A stretch of DNA of 64,000 nt from Lacticaseibacillus jixianensis (GTDB lineage: Bacteria > Bacillota > Bacilli > Lactobacillales > Lactobacillaceae), in contig NZ_RHOJ01000006.1 in the NCBI RefSeq assembly GCF_003946485.1, positions 1 to 64,000 of the forward strand. The letters are read 5' to 3'. The stretch's first letter is position 1. Every line of letters begins with the position of its first letter. This document shows, in pieces, positions 29,501-38,915 of this stretch. A program made the translations under genes and the position numbers. The notes beneath the pieces were generated by a model, which saw only the letters and a list, made by a program, of their open reading frames with translations, searched no databases and was not told the origin of the DNA.

Positions 29501-30925
29501 AACTTCTCCGGGGACTACCAGCCGGTGGCCCATAACTACATCAAGGTGCGGTTCGGGGAGGACCACGCGTTTCGCGCCGGGACGATTGGCACCGTGGCGG
29601 ACAAGACCGCGTACGGCTACGTCAAGGCGTACGAGCGCGACACCGGCCAAATGCTGCGGGGGGCGGAAATTGACCGGCTGGCCAAGGGCGCGACCGGCGT
29701 CAAGCGAACCACCGGCCAGCACCCGGCGGGGATCCTGATCGTGCCGGCGGACATGGACATCTACGACTTTTCGCCGATCCAGTACCCGGCCGATGACCAA
29801 GGGGCGGCCTGGAAGACGACCCACTTTGATTTCCACTCGATCCACGACAACATTTTGAAAATGGATGTGCTGGGCCACGATGACCCGACCATGATCCGCA
29901 TGTTGCAGGACCTTTCCGGCGTCGACCCCAAGAGCATTCCGATGGACGACCCGGGCGTCATGTCGCTGTTTTCCAGTCCTGACATCCTGGGGGTCACGCC
30001 GGAGCAAATCAATTCCAAAACCGGGACGCTGGGCGTGCCGGAATTTGGGACGCGCTTCGTGCGGGGGATGCTGGAGGAGACGCACCCGAAGAAGTTCTCC
30101 GAGCTGCTCCAGATCTCCGGGCTGTCGCACGGCACGGACGTGTGGCTGGGCAACGCCGAGGAGCTGATCCAAAACGGCACCGTCACCATCAAAGAGGTGA
30201 TCGGCTGTCGTGACAACATCATGATGGACCTGATCCACTGGGGGATGGACGATTCCATGGCGTTTCAGATCATGGAGCACGTCAGAAAGGGCCGCGGGAT
30301 CCCGGATGACTGGCAAAAGGCGATGCGCGACAATCCCAACGTGCCGGATTGGTACATCGACTCCTGCCTGAAGATCAAGTACATGTTCCCGAAGGCCCAC
30401 GCGGCCGCCTACGATCTGATGGGGCTGCGCATTGCCTGGTTCAAGGTCTACTTCCCGCTGGTGTACTACGCCGCGTACTTCTCGGTGCGGGCGGAGGACT
30501 TCGACCTAGTGGCGATGAGCCACGGCAAGGAGTCGCTGAAGGCCGCCATTAAGGCCATCACCGACCAGGGTAATGATGCTTCCGCCAAGGACAAGACGCT
30601 GCTCACGGTGCTGGAGCTCGCCAATGAGTGCCTGGAGCGCGGCTTCACCATCAAGATGGTGGACATCAATCACTCCGACGCGCATGATTTCGAGATTCTC
30701 GACGACCACACGCTGCTGGCCCCGTTTCGGGCGGTGCCCGGGCTGGGCGATAACGTTGCCAAGCAGATCGTGGCCGCGCGCGAGGAGAAGCCCTTCCTGT
30801 CCAAGGAGGACTTGGCCAACCGCGGCAAGGTCTCCAAGACCCTGATCGACTACATGACTGAAAACCACGTCCTCGACGCGCTGCCGGATGAAAATCAGCT
30901 GTCGCTGTTTGATTCGATGTTCTAG
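26597..30925 (+). CDS. polC: DNA polymerase III alpha subunit, PolC type
   Basis: Replicative polymerase of low-GC Gram-positives, with its own proofreading. 1442 residues from the TTG at 26597, which has AAAGGGAG 8 bases before it; the GTG at 26588 is too close to it. Order: N-terminal domain, OB fold (~235-330), split PHP domain ([12 protein letters not shown] at ~335), DEDD exonuclease (FDIETTG at ~421), rest of PHP, zinc-binding CPKCQY..CPNCG (~910-945), palm with [11 protein letters not shown], then the thumb. All expected domains are present. Confidence 0.97.
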   Translation: MALSKAEMFQKLIEQAQLPAAVKQDPALTAATVEAVTVHSRSKRYEFLIGTAGVLPYAVYIQLEQHIKAAFKDIAQASLTIKPAQVDLQAKFLSAYWSYVVANAGIESAIVAETCMNQTPAFEDGKVTLTAENEPVRQFLIQQGLGKLAETYAQVGLTGVNVVATVDASESEANLAAFKAQKAEEAAAMAKRAQAVVAQREQNPAPSGPVQLGRGLKSGETPTQMVAITQEENSVLIEGYVFDVEVRQLRSKRSLLIAKVTDYTSSFIVKKFSNGADDEAAFAQITVGMWLKIRGSVQEDTYSRELTVMARDMEEVHHAQRQDTAAGEKRIELHLHTNMSQMDALPSISDYVSRAKAWGQPAIAVTDHAGLQAYPEAHTAAGKAGIKMLYGVEINLVDDGAPVAYQAEAPRQLADETYVVFDIETTGLSAVYDKIIEVAAVKMKAGKVIDSFEELIDPGFALSEFTINLTHITDEMVRGSKTEAQVLDNFRTFCEGTIMSGHNVTFDVGFLNKGYERLGEPHIQNPVIDTLELSRMLHPERKNHKLDTLTKVYKIPLNHHHRANADAEATGYLLYALEKEAQKKYAITLLNQLNSRIGEDEAYKQSRPTHAIVFAKTQAGLKNLFKLVSQSNIDYFYRLPRVPRSVLQKYREGLLVGSACDSGEVFIAAMQKGAAEAAEKAKFYDYLEVQPLANYQPLIDGGLVQGQAHLQEILKTIIKIGQDQGKLVVATGDAHYLDENDAIYRKILIHSQGGANPLNRHDLPDVHFRTTQEMLDAFAWLKDDQLAHQLVVENTHKVAALIAGDITPVKTKLYTPNIPGVEEHLRTDVMTTAHKLYGDPLPEIVQARLDKELKSIIGNGFSVIYNIAQQLVLKSNKDGYLVGSRGSVGSSLAATMSGITEINPLPPHYRCPKCQYSQFFTKGEYGSGFDLPDKACPNCGTDMVKDGQDIPFETFLGFKGDKVPDIDLNFSGDYQPVAHNYIKVRFGEDHAFRAGTIGTVADKTAYGYVKAYERDTGQMLRGAEIDRLAKGATGVKRTTGQHPAGILIVPADMDIYDFSPIQYPADDQGAAWKTTHFDFHSIHDNILKMDVLGHDDPTMIRMLQDLSGVDPKSIPMDDPGVMSLFSSPDILGVTPEQINSKTGTLGVPEFGTRFVRGMLEETHPKKFSELLQISGLSHGTDVWLGNAEELIQNGTVTIKEVIGCRDNIMMDLIHWGMDDSMAFQIMEHVRKGRGIPDDWQKAMRDNPNVPDWYIDSCLKIKYMFPKAHAAAYDLMGLRIAWFKVYFPLVYYAAYFSVRAEDFDLVAMSHGKESLKAAIKAITDQGNDASAKDKTLLTVLELANECLERGFTIKMVDINHSDAHDFEILDDHTLLAPFRAVPGLGDNVAKQIVAAREEKPFLSKEDLANRGKVSKTLIDYMTENHVLDALPDENQLSLFDSMF

Positions 30926-30954
30926 CGGCCGTGCGGGTTGCCGGCGAATTAGGC

Positions 30955-30983
30955 TTGCACTGGAAGGCCTTTTATGCTAGATT
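30955..30983 (+). promoter_or_regulatory. Promoter of the rimP-nusA-infB operon
   Basis: TTGCAC (30955-30960) and TAGATT (30978-30983) with 17 bases between. Confidence 0.75.
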
Positions 30984-31009
30984 ATTCATAGTAGTTAAAT
31001 CCTTTGAGG

Positions 31010-31040
31010 AGGAGTGAGCAGAGATGCTCACTCCTTTTCT
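31010..31040 (+). terminator. Terminator-like hairpin in the rimP leader
   Basis: A perfect 11-bp stem AGGAGTGAGCA/TGCTCACTCCT with loop GAGA, followed by TTTCTT, lies about 20 bases after the expected transcription start. It could act as an attenuator for the whole operon, including nusA. Confidence 0.65.
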
Positions 31041-31100
31041 TAGGGGAGGTCACGGCTGCCCCAGTGGCGGCCTGTACAACAACCTAAAGGGGGGAAAGAC

Positions 31101-31574
31101 TTGAGCACGGTTGTCGAGAAAGTCACAGAAATTGTTGATCCGATCCTTGAGGCCAATCATTTTGATTTGAGCGATATCGAGTTTGTCAAGGAAGGCGGAA
31201 GCTGGTACTTGCGAGTCTACATCGATAAACCTGGTGGCATCACGCTCGATGAGTGTGTGATGGTCTCCGAGGCCTTGTCGGAGAAACTGGACGGCATGGA
31301 CCCGGACCCGATCCCGCAGGCCTACTTCTTGGAGGTCTCCTCGCCAGGTGCCGAACGGCCGCTGAAAACCGACCAAGATTTCAAAAACGCGGTTGGTGAG
31401 TATATTCACATTTCCTTGTTCAAAAAGCAGGACGGCAAGAAGGTCTTCGAAGGCACGCTTAAAGCGCTGGACGATGACACCCTGACGCTGGTGCTGAAGG
31501 ACAAGGCGCGCCATTTCGAGCAGGCGTTTGATCGCAGCGCGATCGCAAGTGCCCGCTTGGCCATCGAATTTTAG
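31101..31574 (+). CDS. rimP: Ribosome maturation factor RimP
   Basis: Assists 30S subunit maturation. 157 residues from a TTG start at 31101 after GGGGGGAAAG. The N-terminal domain has EFVKEGGSWYLRVYIDKPGG, the next part SEALSEKLDGMDPDPIPQAYFLEVSSPGAERPL, and the tail is an SH3-like domain. First gene of rimP-nusA-ylxR-ylxQ-infB-rbfA. Confidence 0.95.
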   Translation: MSTVVEKVTEIVDPILEANHFDLSDIEFVKEGGSWYLRVYIDKPGGITLDECVMVSEALSEKLDGMDPDPIPQAYFLEVSSPGAERPLKTDQDFKNAVGEYIHISLFKKQDGKKVFEGTLKALDDDTLTLVLKDKARHFEQAFDRSAIASARLAIEF

Positions 31575-31605
31575 CGGCAAGGCCGCTGGCAAAGGAAGGA
31601 ACAAC

Positions 31606-32796
31606 ATGTCAAAGGAAATGATTGAAGCGCTCGACGCCCTTGAAACCGAAAAAGGCGTCAAGAAAGAAGTCGTGATCGAAGCGCTCGAAGATGCCCTCGC
31701 ATCTGCCTACAAGCGCAATTACGACCAAGCGCAAAACGTCGATGTTGAATTCGATAAGACGCAAGGTGACATTCATGTCTACGCCGTCAAGGAAGTCACC
31801 GAAGAGGTCTTCGACTCCCGGCTGGAAGTCAGCCTGAAGGACGCGCTGGCGATCAACAAGGCCTACGAGGTCGGCGACAAGATCAAGTTCGAGGTCACCC
31901 CGAAGGACTTTGGCCGCATTGCGGCGCAGACCGCCAAGCAGGTCATCATGCAGCGCGTGCGGGAAGCCGAACGCGGCATTATCTACGATGAGTACTCCCA
32001 GTACGAAAACGAGATCATGACCGGTGAAGTTGAGCGGCGCGACAACAAGTTCATCTACGTCAACCTGGGCAAGATCGAAGCGGTCTTGGGCCGCGGCGAC
32101 CAGATGCCAAACGAGCAGTACGAGCCGCATGACCGCATCAAGGTCTTCGTCTCCAAGGTCGAAAACGCCAGCAAGGGGCCACAGGTCTTCGTGTCCCGCA
32201 CCAACCCCGGGCTGGTCAAGCGCCTGTTCGAACAGGAAGTGCCAGAAATTTTTGACGGCACCGTTGAAATTGCCGGGATCGCCCGCGAAGCCGGCGACCG
32301 CACCAAGATCGCCGTCCGCTCGACGAACCCGTCTGTCGACCCGGTCGGCACGACCGTTGGCCCCCGGGGGGCCCGCGTTCAGGCCGTCGTCAACGAGCTG
32401 TCCGGCGAGAACATGGACGTCGTGCAGTACGAAGAAGACCCGGTGGACTACATCGCCAACGCCTTGAATCCGGCCCAGGTCATCGCCGTTCAGTTCAACG
32501 ACGAAGACAACGACCGCTCATGCACGGTCATCGTGCCGGACTACCAGTTGTCCTTGGCCATCGGCAAGAAGGGCCAAAACGCCCGGCTTGCGGCCAAGCT
32601 CACGGGTTACAAGATCGATATCAAGGCAGAATCCGACGTTGAGTTTGTCGACGACGATCAGCTTGAAGAAAACGACGAGCAGATCGAAGAGCAGCAAAGC
32701 GAAGCGACCCCAGCAAGCGCCGCTGCGACCCCGGATGACGGGGCGGAGGCAACACAGGATGCGGATCCGGTCGACGATTCGGCCGACGCCGAGTAG
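31606..32796 (+). CDS. nusA: Transcription termination/antitermination protein NusA
   Basis: Binds RNA polymerase and nascent RNA, promoting pausing and intrinsic termination. 396 residues from the ATG at 31606 after AAAGGAAGG. N-terminal polymerase-binding domain ~1-125, S1 domain ~130-200, then two KH domains with TTVGPRGARVQAV and LAIGKKGQNARLA. The last ~50 residues are very acidic (many E, D and Q), as in other lactobacilli. Relevant here because the operon's own leader has a terminator hairpin. Confidence 0.97.
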   Translation: MSKEMIEALDALETEKGVKKEVVIEALEDALASAYKRNYDQAQNVDVEFDKTQGDIHVYAVKEVTEEVFDSRLEVSLKDALAINKAYEVGDKIKFEVTPKDFGRIAAQTAKQVIMQRVREAERGIIYDEYSQYENEIMTGEVERRDNKFIYVNLGKIEAVLGRGDQMPNEQYEPHDRIKVFVSKVENASKGPQVFVSRTNPGLVKRLFEQEVPEIFDGTVEIAGIAREAGDRTKIAVRSTNPSVDPVGTTVGPRGARVQAVVNELSGENMDVVQYEEDPVDYIANALNPAQVIAVQFNDEDNDRSCTVIVPDYQLSLAIGKKGQNARLAAKLTGYKIDIKAESDVEFVDDDQLEENDEQIEEQQSEATPASAAATPDDGAEATQDADPVDDSADAE

Positions 32797-32805
32797 GAGG
32801 TCGTG

Positions 32806-33105
32806 ATGAAGAAGCGCAAGATCCCGATGCGCAGAGACCTGCTATCGGGAGAGATGTTTCCGAAGAAGACGTTAGTGCGGATCGTGCGGCAAGCGGATCA
32901 AACCGTGGCCATCGATCCCACCGGCAAGGCGCAGGGGCGCGGCGCGTACGTTGCGCTTGACCCCGCCGCCGTGAAACAGGCTCAGGGAAAGCACGTGATC
33001 GAAAAGGCGTTTGACGTCAAGGTCGATCCCAGCTTTTACGACGAGCTATTCGCCTATGTCGACCACCAGAAGGCTCGCCAAGAGCTGTTCGGCGACAAGG
33101 CATGA
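32806..33105 (+). CDS. rnpM: YlxR/RnpM family nucleic-acid-binding protein
   Basis: 99 residues. In B. subtilis YlxR (RnpM) binds RNase P RNA and modulates it. KKRKIPMRRDLLSGEMFPKK and the GRGAYV turn are the family marks. The usual Cys after MRK is replaced by Asp here. ATG 32806 follows TAGGAGG; the GTG at 32803 is too close to it. It overlaps ylxQ by four bases. Confidence 0.9.
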   Translation: MKKRKIPMRRDLLSGEMFPKKTLVRIVRQADQTVAIDPTGKAQGRGAYVALDPAAVKQAQGKHVIEKAFDVKVDPSFYDELFAYVDHQKARQELFGDKA

Positions 33106-33401
33106 CTAAGCAGCAAGCGCTAAACTTGCTGGGGCTGGCGCAGCGCGCGAGCCGGCTGACGGCCGGTGAGGGCTTCGTGCTTGCCGCCATCCGCGACCAC
33201 AGCGCCAAGCTGGTGCTGGTCGCAAGCGACGCCTCAGCGAATACCAGAAAAAAGTTTTCCGATAAAGGCAGCTTCTACCAGGTGCCGGTCAATTTCTCCT
33301 TGACCAGCCTGGAGCTGAGTTCTGCGATCGGCCGCCAGCGGTCCGTCATCGCGGTGCAAGATCGCGGCTTTGCAGAGAAGCTGGTCAAGCTGCTCACCTA
33401 A
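33102..33401 (+). CDS. ylxQ: L7Ae-family ribosomal protein YlxQ
   Basis: 99 residues, the L7Ae/L30e/Gadd45 fold, which binds kink-turn [24 protein letters not shown] and [20 protein letters not shown] are typical. Starts inside the ylxR stop (ATGA), and infB follows 22 bases later. The function in bacteria is not settled; probably ribosome-linked. Confidence 0.9.
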   Translation: MTKQQALNLLGLAQRASRLTAGEGFVLAAIRDHSAKLVLVASDASANTRKKFSDKGSFYQVPVNFSLTSLELSSAIGRQRSVIAVQDRGFAEKLVKLLT

Positions 33402-33423
33402 AAAAGACAGGGAGCGTGAAGAA

Positions 33424-36243
33424 ATGGGCAAACAACGAGTTTATGAATTTGCCAAGATCCTTGGTGTCCCGAGCAAAACCGTGATCGATGCGGCTAAAGC
33501 TCAGGGCATCGAGCTCAAGAACCATATGTCAACGCTGGACGAGCACCAAGAAGCCACGTTGAAATCCGCACTGAAGACCCAGCCGGCAAAGGCTGCGGCT
33601 AAACCTTCAGCCGCGAAGCCGGAAGCAAAACCGGCGCCAAAAGCTGAGGTCAAGGCTGAGGCTAAGGCCCCGGCAGAGGCACCAAAGGCAGAAGCCAAGC
33701 CGGCGGCCGCCAAGCCTGAAACCAAGGCCACTGAGGCCAAGCCAGCGGAGGCCAAGAAGGTCCCAGGCACGCACCACATGCCGCAAAAGACGGCCGATGG
33801 CAAGACGCTGATCTCAAAGTCTGCGATTCGCCGGCCGCACAACACGCAGGCCAACGCCCGCGGCAACCGGTTTAACCGCAATGACAACCGCGGCGGCCAG
33901 CAGGCGGGCCCGCAGCAGTCGGCCCAAGGCGGCCGGAGTACCAGTCAGAGTAATAGCCGCGGCGGCTACAACAACCGCAGCACCGACAATCGCAACGGCA
34001 ACCGCCAGGGCGGCGGCCGGCAAAACGATAACCGGCGCGGCGGGGATCGGTACTTGAACCAGACCAGTGCCAGCCCAATGCCACGCGCCGGGCGCCGGAC
34101 TCAGGCCAACGGGAATCCGCGGCCAGTCGCCGGCAACGACGAGAAGTTTATCAAGCAGTTGCAAGAAAAGCGTCAGCAGGAGAAGGCGAAGGCGGAAGCC
34201 AAGCGCCAAACCGAAAAGGCACTAGAAAAAGTCGTGGAGGAAACCCCTATCGCCCCAGCTTATGTCGCACCAGTCCCACCAGTAGCAGCCAAGCCTGCTA
34301 AGCCTAATGAAAACCGGCGTTCTGCGGATCACGAAAGCAGCAACAACCGTGGCCGCAACACCCGCGGCGGTTACAACAACAATAACCGCGGTGGCTACAA
34401 CAACAATCGGCGCAACAAGAAGAACAAGCGCAGACAGCAGACGCAGCCGAAGAAAGAAATGCCGCAGCGCAAGGATCGGCCATTGCCAGAAACCCTGGTT
34501 TACACCGTGGGCATGAACGCCCAGGATCTGGGCAAGATCCTTCACCGCGAACCAGCGGAGATCATCAAGAAGCTCTTCATGCTTGGCGTCATGGTCAACC
34601 AGAACCAGAGTCTCGACAAAGACACGATCGAGCTGGTTGCCACCGATTACGGCATCGATGCGGAAGAAAAGGTCGAGGAAGACATCACCGACCTGGACAA
34701 GATGTACGACGCTGAGGTCGAAAACAAGGACCTGCAAACCCCGCGGCCACCAGTGGTCACTATCATGGGCCACGTTGACCATGGTAAGACGACCCTGCTG
34801 GACAAGTTGCGTCACACTCACGTCACCGCGGGTGAAGCCGGCGGGATCACGCAGCACATTGGGGCCTACCAAGTGCGCCTCAACGATCGCCTGATCACCT
34901 TCCTGGACACCCCAGGACACGCGGCCTTCACGAACATGCGGGCGCGCGGCGCGGACATTACTGACATCATCGTGCTGGTGGTCGCCGCTGACGACGGGGT
35001 CATGCCTCAGACGATTGAAGCCATCAACCATGCCAAGGCCGCGAACGCACCAATGATCGTCGCCATCAACAAGATCGACAAGCCGGGTGCAAATCCCCAG
35101 CGTGTCACCGAAGAGTTGATGAAGTACGATCTGGTCCCTGAAGATTACGGTGGCGACACCATCTTCGTTAACATTTCGGCTAAGTTCGGCAAGAACATCG
35201 ACGAACTGCTCGAAATGATCCTGCTGGAAGCGGACGTCTTGGAACTCAAGGCGAACCCCGACCAGAAGGCCATTGGGACCGTTATCGAAGCCCGGCTTGA
35301 TAAGGGCCGCGGCCCCGTTGCCACCGTGCTGGTTCAAGAAGGCACGCTGCACGTCGGCGACCCGATCGTTGTCGGCAATACCTTCGGCCGCGTGCGGACC
35401 ATGACCAACGATCATGGCCGCCACGTCAAGGAAGCCGTTCCGGCGATGCCAGTGGAGATCACTGGGCTCAGCGACGTGCCGCAATCCGCCGATAAGTTCG
35501 TCGTCTTCGATGACGAGAAGACGGCCCGGGCGGCCGGTGAAAAGCGCGCCCAGCAGGCGCAGGACAAGGAGCGTCAGCAGACGCACCACGTCACGCTGGA
35601 TAACCTGTTTGAAACCATGAAGGAAGGTCAACTCAAGGAAGTTGACGTCATCATCAAGGCGGATGTGCAGGGGTCGGTTGAAGCGTTGGCCGGCAGTTTG
35701 CAGAAGATCGAAGTCAAGGGCGTACGCGTGAACATCATTCACCAGGCCGTTGGCGCGATCAACGAAAGTGACGTCACCCTGGCTTCGGCCTCGAACGCCA
35801 TCATCATCGGCTTCAACGTGCGGCCAACGCCGCTGGCTAAGACCCAGGCGGACAGCGACAATGTCGACATTCGCCTGCACCGGGTCATTTACAAGGCCAT
35901 TGAAGAAGTCGAAGACGCGATGAAGGGGATGCTGGAGCCGACCTACGAAGAGAAGGTCACCGGCACCATCACCGTTCGCGAGACCATTCCGGTTTCCAAG
36001 ATCGGGACCGTCGTCGGCGGCTACGTCGACAGCGGCTTCATTCGCCGCGATTCCAAGGTCCGCCTGATCCGCGATGGGATCGTGAAGTACGAAGGCGAAC
36101 TGGGCTCTTTGCGCCGGTTCAAGGACGACGTCAAGGAAGTCCGCCAGGGCTTTGAACTCGGGCTGACCATCGATGGTTACAACGACATCAAGGTCGATGA
36201 TCAGATCGAGGCGTACACGATGGAAGAGGTTCCGGTCAAGTAA
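33424..36243 (+). CDS. infB: Translation initiation factor IF-2
   Basis: GTPase that brings fMet-tRNA to the 30S subunit. 939 residues, ATG 33424 after AGGGAGCG. A small N-terminal domain ([20 protein letters not shown]) is followed by a long low-complexity linker: Ala/Lys/Pro/Glu repeats (~60-130), then Gly/Arg/Asn repeats such as [15 protein letters not shown] (~170-350). The G domain has GHVDHGKTT (from ~449), DTPGHAAF and NKID. Domains II, III and IV follow. Confidence 0.97.
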   Translation: MGKQRVYEFAKILGVPSKTVIDAAKAQGIELKNHMSTLDEHQEATLKSALKTQPAKAAAKPSAAKPEAKPAPKAEVKAEAKAPAEAPKAEAKPAAAKPETKATEAKPAEAKKVPGTHHMPQKTADGKTLISKSAIRRPHNTQANARGNRFNRNDNRGGQQAGPQQSAQGGRSTSQSNSRGGYNNRSTDNRNGNRQGGGRQNDNRRGGDRYLNQTSASPMPRAGRRTQANGNPRPVAGNDEKFIKQLQEKRQQEKAKAEAKRQTEKALEKVVEETPIAPAYVAPVPPVAAKPAKPNENRRSADHESSNNRGRNTRGGYNNNNRGGYNNNRRNKKNKRRQQTQPKKEMPQRKDRPLPETLVYTVGMNAQDLGKILHREPAEIIKKLFMLGVMVNQNQSLDKDTIELVATDYGIDAEEKVEEDITDLDKMYDAEVENKDLQTPRPPVVTIMGHVDHGKTTLLDKLRHTHVTAGEAGGITQHIGAYQVRLNDRLITFLDTPGHAAFTNMRARGADITDIIVLVVAADDGVMPQTIEAINHAKAANAPMIVAINKIDKPGANPQRVTEELMKYDLVPEDYGGDTIFVNISAKFGKNIDELLEMILLEADVLELKANPDQKAIGTVIEARLDKGRGPVATVLVQEGTLHVGDPIVVGNTFGRVRTMTNDHGRHVKEAVPAMPVEITGLSDVPQSADKFVVFDDEKTARAAGEKRAQQAQDKERQQTHHVTLDNLFETMKEGQLKEVDVIIKADVQGSVEALAGSLQKIEVKGVRVNIIHQAVGAINESDVTLASASNAIIIGFNVRPTPLAKTQADSDNVDIRLHRVIYKAIEEVEDAMKGMLEPTYEEKVTGTITVRETIPVSKIGTVVGGYVDSGFIRRDSKVRLIRDGIVKYEGELGSLRRFKDDVKEVRQGFELGLTIDGYNDIKVDDQIEAYTMEEVPVK

Positions 36244-36268
36244 CCTCAGGCCATCCGAAGAGGCTCAC

Positions 36269-36622
36269 ATGAAGCATCGCATTGGCCGCGTCGAGACCCA
36301 GATCCAGCGCGAGATCGATGACATCTTGCTCAAAGACGTCAACGATCCCCGCGTGCGGGCGGTCACGATCACCGGCGTGAAGTTGACTGGCGACCTCCAA
36401 GAGGCCACCGTCTACTTCAGCATTTTAAATGATGATCCCGCAGCGCTGGCGGATGCCCAGACTGGTCTGGATAAGGCCAAAGGGCTGATCCGCAGCGAAG
36501 TCGGACAGCGCATCAAGCTGTTCAAGGTGCCAAGCTTGACGTTCAAGCAGGACACCTCAGTGCAGTACGGGGCGCACATCGATCAGTTGCTGAACGAAGT
36601 CAAAAAAGAGGGGCTTGAATAA
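36269..36622 (+). CDS. rbfA: Ribosome-binding factor A
   Basis: Late 30S maturation and cold-shock factor. 117 residues from the ATG at 36269. MKHRIGRVETQIQREIDDIL, VNDPRVRAVTITGVKLTGDL and LRSEVGQRIKL-like LIRSEVGQRIKLFKVPSL are family blocks. Last gene of the infB operon. truB and ribF normally follow; here repeats and terC come between. Confidence 0.95.
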   Translation: MKHRIGRVETQIQREIDDILLKDVNDPRVRAVTITGVKLTGDLQEATVYFSILNDDPAALADAQTGLDKAKGLIRSEVGQRIKLFKVPSLTFKQDTSVQYGAHIDQLLNEVKKEGLE

Positions 36623-36648
36623 AGCCGCCTGAATTAAATTAATGAGAG

Positions 36649-36682
36649 AGCACCTGGGCCGAATGGTCTGGGTGCTTTTTTT
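36649..36682 (+). terminator. Intrinsic terminator after rbfA
   Basis: The stem AGCACC..GGCC/GGTC.GGGTGCT is followed by T7. Repeat copy G begins at the next base. Confidence 0.9.
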
Positions 36683-36809
36683 AAGGTGCGCAGAGGTCGC
36701 GTACTTAGGGGGACAGCCAGCCTAGCTCCAGGCCTTGTCGGCGTACTTTGCCGACGAGGCCTGGAGCGTAGCAGGATGCTCCCCCGTTGCGCCCTCGGAG
36801 CCCAATTAC
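36683..36809 (+). repeat. Post-terminator palindromic repeat, copy G
   Basis: First of four in a row. Outer arms GAGGTCGC/GCGCCCTC (one mismatch), middle arms GGGGGA/TCCCCC, inner arms CTCCAGGC/GCCTGGAG, then TGTCGGC/GCCGACG. Confidence 0.88.
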
Positions 36810-36812
36810 AGC

Positions 36813-36934
36813 AAGGTGCGGAAGGTTCGCGCACTTAGGCAGACGCGCAGCCTAGCTTGGCCCTTTGCTCGCAAAGCGAGCGAAGGACCAGGCGTAGCTG
36901 AGCGCTCTGCCGTTGCGAACCTGCAGCCCGATTA
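36813..36934 (+). repeat. Palindromic repeat, copy H
   Basis: Outer arms GGTTCGC/GCGAACC, middle arms GGCAGA with TCTGCC, inner arms TTGGCCCTT/GAAGGACCAG, and a perfect GCTCGC/GCGAGC tip. The sequence differs strongly from copy G in every stem, while pairing is kept. Confidence 0.88.
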
Positions 36935-36936
36935 GG

Positions 36937-37064
36937 AAAGGTGCGGAGGGACCGCGAATTTAGGGGAATGGCTAACCTAGCCCAAGGCATTGCCGCCGCT
37001 TTTTGGCGGCGAGGCCGTGGGCGTAGTTAGCCACTTCCCCGTTGCGCCCTCGGAGCCCAGTTAC
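36937..37064 (+). repeat. Palindromic repeat, copy I
   Basis: Outer arms GAGGG..CGC/GCGCCCTC, middle arms GGGGAA with TTCCCC, inner arms CCCAAGGC/GCCGTGGG, tip TGCCGCC/GGCGGC. Same orientation as G and H. Confidence 0.85.
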
Positions 37065-37067
37065 AGC

Positions 37068-37200
37068 AAGGTGCGCAGAGGTCGCGCACTTGGTGCGTGC
37101 CGCCGTCGCTCGGCGGCACGGCCGGCTTTGCAGTGCCTGATGGTCCGCAAAGCCCGCCCAAAACCCTGCGCGCTGCCTAGGGGCGGATGCATCTAGCCGC
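37068..37200 (+). repeat. Diverged repeat, copy J
   Basis: The left end AAGGTGCGCAGAGGTCGC is standard, but the rest is new. It has two perfect hairpins, GTGCCGCCG/CGGCGGCAC (37097-37119) and GGCTTTGC/GCAAAGCC (37124-37154). The usual CCCGATTA right end is absent. Confidence 0.65.
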
Positions 37201-37209
37201 GAGTAAATG

Positions 37210-37215
37210 TATAAT
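37210..37215 (+). promoter_or_regulatory. -10 box for terC
   Basis: TATAAT 24 bases before the terC start, at the edge of repeat copy J. No convincing -35 box. Confidence 0.5.
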
Positions 37216-37238
37216 AATAAAAACGAGGCGGTGGCGAG

Positions 37239-37991
37239 TTGAGTCTGATCGAGAAATTATACTTACCCTTTTTTGAAGCAAGTGACTGGCACCAGGCGGT
37301 GATGACGACCCAGGGCTGGGTCACCATCCTGACGCTGGCGCTGCTTGAATGTCTACTGTCGGTGGATAATGCGGTCGTGCTGGCCGCGCAGACCAAGTCC
37401 CTGCCGAACAAACGGGATCAGCATCACGCCCTCATCTACGGGATGTGGGGCGCTTATTTATTTCGCTTCATTGCCATCGGGCTGGGCACGTACCTGATGA
37501 ACTTCTGGGGCATTAAGGCCCTGGGTGCGGCCTACCTGGTCTGGATGTCGCTGCATTTCTTCTACGAGCAGCGCCACCCCAAGGACGGCCCAAAGCCAAC
37601 CCAGCAAAAGACGCCGCGCCGCACCCGCTTCTGGCGCACGGTCGCATCGATCGAAGCGCTGGACATTGTGTTTTCCGTCGACTCGATCCTGGCGGCACTG
37701 GCGATCGACAACAACCCCGTGATCGTTCTGATCGGGGGCTGCCTAGGCATCCTGGCCATGCGGTTTGTGGCGCAGGTGATCACTGACTTTATCACCAAGG
37801 TGCCGGAGCTTGAGGTCATGGCCTACGCGCTGATCTTCATCATTGCCGTCAAGCTGGCCCTGAGCCTGCCGCAGATCGGCATCGAGGTCCCCAACTGGGG
37901 CTTTTCGCTCGTGGTGCTGCTGGCGTTCGTGATCACCTGGCTCGTGCATCAACGGCGCACTGCGCGCAATCATCAGAAACGGGGGCAATGA
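37239..37991 (+). CDS. TerC family integral membrane protein
   Basis: 250 residues, about seven membrane helices. ALLECLLSVDNAVVLAAQTKSLP and IEALDIVFSVDSILAALAIDNNP are the two halves with conserved acidic residues; TerC proteins of this kind are linked to Mn2+ efflux or metal loading of secreted enzymes. The start is a TTG at 37239 with GAGG upstream. It sits between rbfA and truB, an unusual place, and overlaps truB by four bases, so truB-ribF-hemW now depend on its promoter. Confidence 0.88.
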   Translation: MSLIEKLYLPFFEASDWHQAVMTTQGWVTILTLALLECLLSVDNAVVLAAQTKSLPNKRDQHHALIYGMWGAYLFRFIAIGLGTYLMNFWGIKALGAAYLVWMSLHFFYEQRHPKDGPKPTQQKTPRRTRFWRTVASIEALDIVFSVDSILAALAIDNNPVIVLIGGCLGILAMRFVAQVITDFITKVPELEVMAYALIFIIAVKLALSLPQIGIEVPNWGFSLVVLLAFVITWLVHQRRTARNHQKRGQ

Positions 37992-38899
37992 GCATGGACG
38001 GCATTTTACCAGTCTACAAACCGGCGGGGATGACGTCTGCCGATGTTGTCAGCAAGCTTCGCTACCTGCTGCGCATGAAAAAAGTGGGCCACTCCGGCAC
38101 GCTGGACCCCAGTGTTGACGGGGTGCTGCCCATTGCCTTGGGGGCGGCCACCAAGGCGGTGCCGGCCCTGATGACGCTGGGCAAGACCTACACCGGTGAG
38201 GCCATTTTGGGCTTTGCCACCGAAACCGAGGATCTGGATGGCGCCGAGGTGGCGCGCACCAAGCTCTCAGCACCGTTCACCGACGCGCAGATCGACGCGG
38301 TGCTCGCGCAGTTGACCGGGGAGATCACCCAAACGCCGCCGATGTACTCGGCCGTTAAAGTGAACGGCCGGCGCCTTTACGATTACGCCCGCAAAGGCGA
38401 GACGGTGGCCCGGCCGAGCCGGCAGGTGCACGTCTTTGCGTTCACGCGGACTGCCCCTAGCACCTTTGACCCGGCCACGGGGACCCAGCGCTTCAAGTTC
38501 CAGGCGCAGGTCTCAAAAGGGACCTACATTCGCACGCTGGCCGTTGACGCGGGCCGGCTGCTGGGGGTCCCGGCGGTGATGGAGCAGCTGACCCGGACCC
38601 AAAGCGGCGGGTTTACCTTGGCAGACACCCTTGATCTGCGGCCGCTGACCCGCGAGACTGCCCCGGCGGCGGCTTCGGCCCACCTGCGGCCAATCACGTT
38701 CGCTTACCCAAGGCTTGCGCTCGTGGCCCTCAGCGACGGGCAGTGGGAGGCGGTGAAAAACGGCCGCAGCCTGCTCCTGGACGCGGCCGCAGCGCAGGTC
38801 GGGTTGACCTATTGCGGCGTGTTCAAGGCGGTTTATCAGCGCGAAGGGGCGGCGTTTCGCCCGGCAGTGATGTTTTTGGCCAACGAAGGGGTTGGCTGA
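37988..38899 (+). CDS. truB: tRNA pseudouridine-55 synthase
   Basis: Makes pseudouridine 55 in the T-loop of all tRNAs. 303 residues. The catalytic Asp is D40 in GHSGTLDPSVDGVLPI; KTYTGEAILGFATETED and QTPPMYSAVKVNGRRLYDYAR are conserved. Start in the terC stop (ATGA); ATG 37994 is also possible. Confidence 0.96.
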   Translation: MSMDGILPVYKPAGMTSADVVSKLRYLLRMKKVGHSGTLDPSVDGVLPIALGAATKAVPALMTLGKTYTGEAILGFATETEDLDGAEVARTKLSAPFTDAQIDAVLAQLTGEITQTPPMYSAVKVNGRRLYDYARKGETVARPSRQVHVFAFTRTAPSTFDPATGTQRFKFQAQVSKGTYIRTLAVDAGRLLGVPAVMEQLTRTQSGGFTLADTLDLRPLTRETAPAAASAHLRPITFAYPRLALVALSDGQWEAVKNGRSLLLDAAAAQVGLTYCGVFKAVYQREGAAFRPAVMFLANEGVG

Positions 38900-38915
38900 T
38901 GGTGAGGAGATTAGG

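Noticed and set aside
36683-37200. Four similar units in a row considered as a CRISPR array
   Set aside because: Units are ~125 bases, differ strongly in sequence, have no constant repeat/spacer pattern, and no cas genes are nearby.
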